Origin: Voacanga thouarsii
Taxonomy: Eukaryota; Streptophyta; Magnoliopsida; Gentianales; Apocynaceae
Reading direction: 5' to 3'
Assembly (NCBI GenBank): GCA_026120185.1
Contig: JANUWF010001723.1
Location: 930,001-994,000 of the forward strand
Length of the DNA stretch: 64,000 nt
The notes under the pieces were generated by a model. That model ran no database searches. It saw only the letters and a program-made list of their open reading frames with translations, and had not been told where the DNA came from. Below, piece by piece: positions 60,655-64,000 of this stretch (position 1 is its first letter; the number at the start of each line of letters is the position of its first letter). A program made the translations under genes and the position numbers.

Positions 60655-61157
60655 TCTTCATACTTCAGCTCTTCCGTATTACGTCATTTTCATGGCAACC
60701 TTCGCAAGTGCATGGCCAGCAGCTCCTACTTATTGCCAGACGGTGTGCGTGTTGTCCACCCATTGCCATATCCATATGCCATTAATGGATACAGCCTCTT
60801 TGTCTTTTTCCTTCACTGTTTTTTTTAAAATAGATTTGCTTCCAACTTGGATCGATGTTAAATCTTATTTTTAACACTTTAATTTTAAATAAATTATTTA
60901 TATATATATTAAAAATAATATTATAATTTAAATAAAATTTTCATTCTATTTATATTAAAAATACGATAATTATTAATTAATAAAAATTTTTTTAAAAAAA
61001 TTTATATAATTAATTTAAAATAAATAGATGTAAAATAAAAAGAAATTAATTATCATTTTTAGAAATATGTATATGAACATCTATTTTAAAATAAAATAAA
61101 TAAATATTTTGAAACGAAAATAATACCTACTTTTACATCTTAATATTTAAGAAAATA
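60149..61157. other. AT-rich spacer right of the RKD element
   Basis: No gene is recognised. The stretch holds a CT microsatellite and short frames (60602-60874) that start in that microsatellite. Confidence 0.5.
60614..60652. repeat. (CT)n microsatellite
   Basis: About 18 CT units seen directly. Confidence 0.95.
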
Positions 61158-61435
61158 AAATATTATTTCCATTTCAGAATATAAATCGTTTTGGATTTAA
61201 ATTTTTTTTCACAATATAAGTTATTTTATAAAATTTTATTATATTTTTTTTAATTCTACTCCTTCATGCAATATTTCTTTCTACTAATTATAATTCAACT
61301 ATTTCTAGGTATTAAAGTAGATACAAATTTAATTAAGAATATTTTTAAAATTTTAATTTTAAAATTATTTAGAATTTAAGATTTTAATTTTTATGCATAA
61401 ATCTAAAATGATTTGTATTATGAATCGAATGTAAT
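61158..61435. mobile_element. MITE of the AATATAAGTCGTTTT family
   Basis: The left end contains TTTCCATTTCAGAATATAAA and the right end, inverted, ATTCGATTCATAATACAAAT. The interior words TTCTACTCCTTCATGC and TTTCTACTAATTATAATTC match the copies at 46270 and 61958. Confidence 0.7.
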
Positions 61436-61957
61436 ATATTCTTGTACTACTAAGCATTAAAAAAAAGAAAAAACAACAAAATGTTAGACAAAAAAAAAAA
61501 AAGGAAAAAGTCGCAAGGACTAAGGTTATCCTAGAAGAAGGGCTTGAAGATTTGAAAGAAAATAAAACTTTCTTCAATTCTCTGAAAAGTTTCTACAATA
61601 GGTGGCAATGGGAACAAGATCACAGCTGCAACTGCCACAAGACCTTGAAGATTTGGAAGAAGACTAGAGCTTTCCTTGATTGTCTATATCAGAAGTGGGG
61701 GTGGGGTTGGAGGGGAGAGGGGTCTGAGATTATTTGGGGTGAAGATTTAATAGAGATAGGAATGAGTGAAAAGAACAGTTTCGCTTGCGGCCGCCACTAT
61801 CGCACCTTCCTTTCTCCTGCCGAGCTGCCATTGCCATTCTCCATCTCCTCTATGATGCCACTGTCGCCGCTGCACTTCCCTTTCTCCATCTCTTCATTGT
61901 GTAAGAGGTTCATGAAACCTCGATTCAGGATGGCTTCAAGGGAAAGTTATTATATTA
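61436..61957. other. Spacer with an unassigned open frame
   Basis: A plus-strand frame from 61552 to 61983 (143 residues) is open, but I recognise no domain, and its end runs into the next MITE. It is Trp- and Pro-rich in places. It could be a chance frame. Confidence 0.35.
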
Positions 61958-62250
61958 ATTACTATATCCGTGATACAATATAAATCGTTTTGAATCTAAA
62001 TTTTTTTTTACAATATAGATAGTTTTATAAAATTTTATAAATATTTATTATTTTTTTCAACTCTATCCTTCCCTACAATCTCTCTCTTTTCACTAATTAT
62101 AACCTAACTTTCTTCAATTACTAGAATAGATAAAGATTTAATTATGAGTGTTTTCGAAAGTTTAGTTTTAAAATTATGTAAAATTTAAAACCTTTAATTT
62201 TTGTGTATAAATTTAAAACAACTTATATTATTAAACGGTAGTAGTATTAT
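61958..62250. mobile_element. MITE of the AATATAAGTCGTTTT family
   Basis: The left end contains ATCCGTGATACAATATAAAT and the right end, inverted, CCGTTTAATAATATAAGTTG. The interior matches the copy at 46270 (CAACTCTATCCTTCCC, TTTTCACTAATTATAACC). Confidence 0.75.
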
Positions 62251-62257
62251 TTTTAAA

Positions 62258-62501
62258 ACTTATTTCGTCCCATTATAAATTAATATATAAAACTATTTTC
62301 AATTCATAATATAAATTTACTGTAATTAAAGGTTTATAAATTTTAGATAATTTTAAAACTAAACTTCCAAAAGCACCTCTGATTAAGTATTCGTCTACTT
62401 TGGTAGTTGGAGAGACTTGAAACATAATTAGTGAAATTAAAGAAATTGTAGGGAGTGATAAAGTTAGAAAAAAGTAATAAATTTTTATAAAACTTTATAA
62501 A
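62258..62501. mobile_element. MITE of the same family, opposite orientation, cut by a copia LTR
   Basis: This copy begins TTTCGTCCCATTATAAATTA and carries GGAGAGACTTGAAACATAATT and GGGAGTGATAAAGTTAG, matching the copy at 54465. The match stops where the LTR starts at 62502, so the copia element landed inside it. Confidence 0.7.
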
Positions 62502-62868
62502 TGTTATAAAATTAGGGTAGTGTTAGAATAAAATCTACACACTACACACTAAGAAAATTCTAACTATTCTTTGCACAAGAATTTCTCTTCAAACTTCTCT
62601 CTTTCTTTCTCTCACAATTCTTTCTCTAATCTTTCTTTCACTAATCTTTCTTTCACAAAATGATGGTGTATTACAAGTTTAGAGAATAGCTCTATTTATA
62701 GAGCTCTAATTAGTGAAATACATCATGGCATACATCATCTTCAACTAATCTCAATTAATGGTGTCTCCACTAAATGGTGGACATCCATAAAAATCTTCTA
62801 ATAATTCACATAAATCCATAATTAGTGGAGCCTCCACTAATTAATGGAAATTCCAATAATTCATAACA
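62502..62868 (-). repeat. 3' LTR of the second copia element
   Basis: Begins TGTTAT and ends ATAACA, and matches the LTRs at 54835 and 59782 closely. The bases before it are ATAAA; the far copy of a target duplication cannot be checked. Confidence 0.95.
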
Positions 62869-63009
62869 CTCCCCTTGGATGTCCATCAATTACATAAAGA
62901 ATATGCCTCGTTAAAACCTTACTAGATAAAAACCCGGTGGGGAAAAAAATCTAGTGAAGGAAAAAGAGTACACTATTCTATATGTCCATTTATTACTCCC
63001 CACGATGAG

Positions 63010-64000
63010 ATGATTCCTTTAAATCTTTAAACCGAGCGCATACCGATTTTATATCTCAACTTTTCAAATGTTGCGGTCGGTAAAGTCTTCGTGAAAATAT
63101 CTGCGAGGTTATCACATGACCGAATTTGTAGCACATCAATTTCACCTTTCTTACGGAGTTCATGAGTAAAGAAGAATTTTGGTGAAATATGTTTTGTCCG
63201 ATCTCCTTTAATATATCCGCCTCGTAATTGAGCTATGCAAGCTGCATTGTCTTCATAAAGAGGAGTTGGAATACCTTTGATTGATGATAATCCACAACTT
63301 TCTCGGATATAATGAATCATGGATCTTAGCCATACACTTTCTCGACTTACTTCATGAATGGCTATAATTTCAGCATGATTTGAAGAAGTAGCTGCTATAG
63401 ATTGTTTCGTAGAACGCCACGATATAGCAGTATTTCCACATGTAAATATATAGCCCGTTTGAGAACGTGCTTTATGTGGATCAGATAAAGAACCAGCATC
63501 TTGGAGATATCGAAGGACTTGTTTAATTCCATTCCAATGTCGTCGTGTTGGTGAAGAACTAAATCTTGCTAATAAATTGACAGCAAAAGCAATATCAAGC
63601 CGTATGTTATTAGCAAGATACATCAATGCACCAATTGCACTGAGATATGGTACTTCAGGACCAAGGAGTTCTTCATCATTTTCTTGAGGTCGGAAAGGAT
63701 CTTTATCCACATTTAATGATCGCACGATCATTGGAATACTCAATGGATGTGCTTTGTCCATGTAAAATCTTTTTAGCACTTTTGCTGTATATGTTGATTG
63801 ATGAATAAATGTTCCACTCTCCAAATGTTCAATTTGTAAACCAAGGCAAAATTTGGTTTTACCAATCCTTGATTTCGAATTCTCTTTTTAAATAATCAAT
63901 TGTTTCTTGGAGCTCTTCGGAGTTCCAATAAGATTAATATCATTAACATATATAGCTAATATCACAAATTTAGAACCAGATTTCTTAATAAAAACGCATG
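63010..64000 (-). pseudogene. copia RNase H and reverse transcriptase, partial
   Basis: A 265-residue open frame (63824-63027) covers the end of reverse transcriptase and all of RNase H: YLSAIGALMYLANN, LARFSSSPTRRHWNGIK, ARSQTGYIFTCG, NHAEIIAIHE, YEDNAACIAQLRGGYIKGDR and NLADIFTKTLP. This part is better kept than in the sister element. Upstream, near 63860 and 63915, a 2-base and a 1-base deletion relative to the sister copy shift the frame. The rest lies beyond the window. Confidence 0.92.

Larger units (their letters stand above)
62502..64000 (-). mobile_element. Second copia element of the RKD-carrying family, cut by the window end
   Basis: A 367-bp LTR (62502-62868), a polypurine tract at 62869 and minus-strand RNase H and reverse transcriptase sequence run to the end of the window. 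The family and orientation are those of the element at 54835. Its other LTR, gag and any captured gene lie outside. Confidence 0.93.

Noticed and set aside
60602..60874. 90-residue frame starting in a CT microsatellite
   Set aside because: Its first third is a Ser-Leu repeat coded by the microsatellite and the rest has no domain.
1..64000. CRISPR arrays, operons, phage or other bacterial features
   Set aside because: The window is plant nuclear DNA with spliced genes; no regular spaced repeats or bacterial gene sets are present.

Overview
The window is nuclear DNA of a flowering plant, almost certainly a eudicot: AT-rich intergenic DNA, spliced plant genes with GT-AG introns, and nested plant transposons (Mutator-like, Ty1/copia, LINE, MITE). 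The species cannot be fixed from the sequence. Three host genes look intact: a four-exon universal stress protein gene on the minus strand (2944-6975, last intron about 3.2 kb), an eleven-exon ubiquitin-specific protease gene of the UBP16 type on the plus strand (32429-40393), and an intronless AT-hook/PPC gene resembling AHL17 on the minus strand (50100-51095).

From 8003 to 26408 lies an old Mutator-like element (MULE) with long terminal inverted repeats and a 9-bp target duplication. It carries a SUMO-protease (ULP1) domain upstream of a mudrA-type transposase on the minus strand, and a GRF zinc-finger gene on the plus strand near its left end. Two members of one long-LTR copia family later inserted into the transposase gene: a full-length but multiply broken copy (10401-20138) and a solo LTR in the opposite orientation (21367-23405). 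Removing the insertions rejoins the transposase reading frame at both places.

The right end (54835-64000) holds a second copia family with 366-367 bp LTRs. The copy at 54835-60148 is complete by structure (two LTRs, matching 5-bp target duplication, primer-site position and polypurine tract), but the end of its gag plus its protease and integrase are replaced by an antisense, intron-containing, inactivated RWP-RK (RKD-type) transcription factor gene. Further copies of the family start at 62502 (running off the window) and end at position 97. A cysteine-protease fragment (53243-53785) and several MITEs fill the spaces between.

The host genes are independent single units with no operon-like linkage. 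The main interest is in gene content carried by transposons: RKD inside a copia element, and ULP1 plus GRF inside a MULE.
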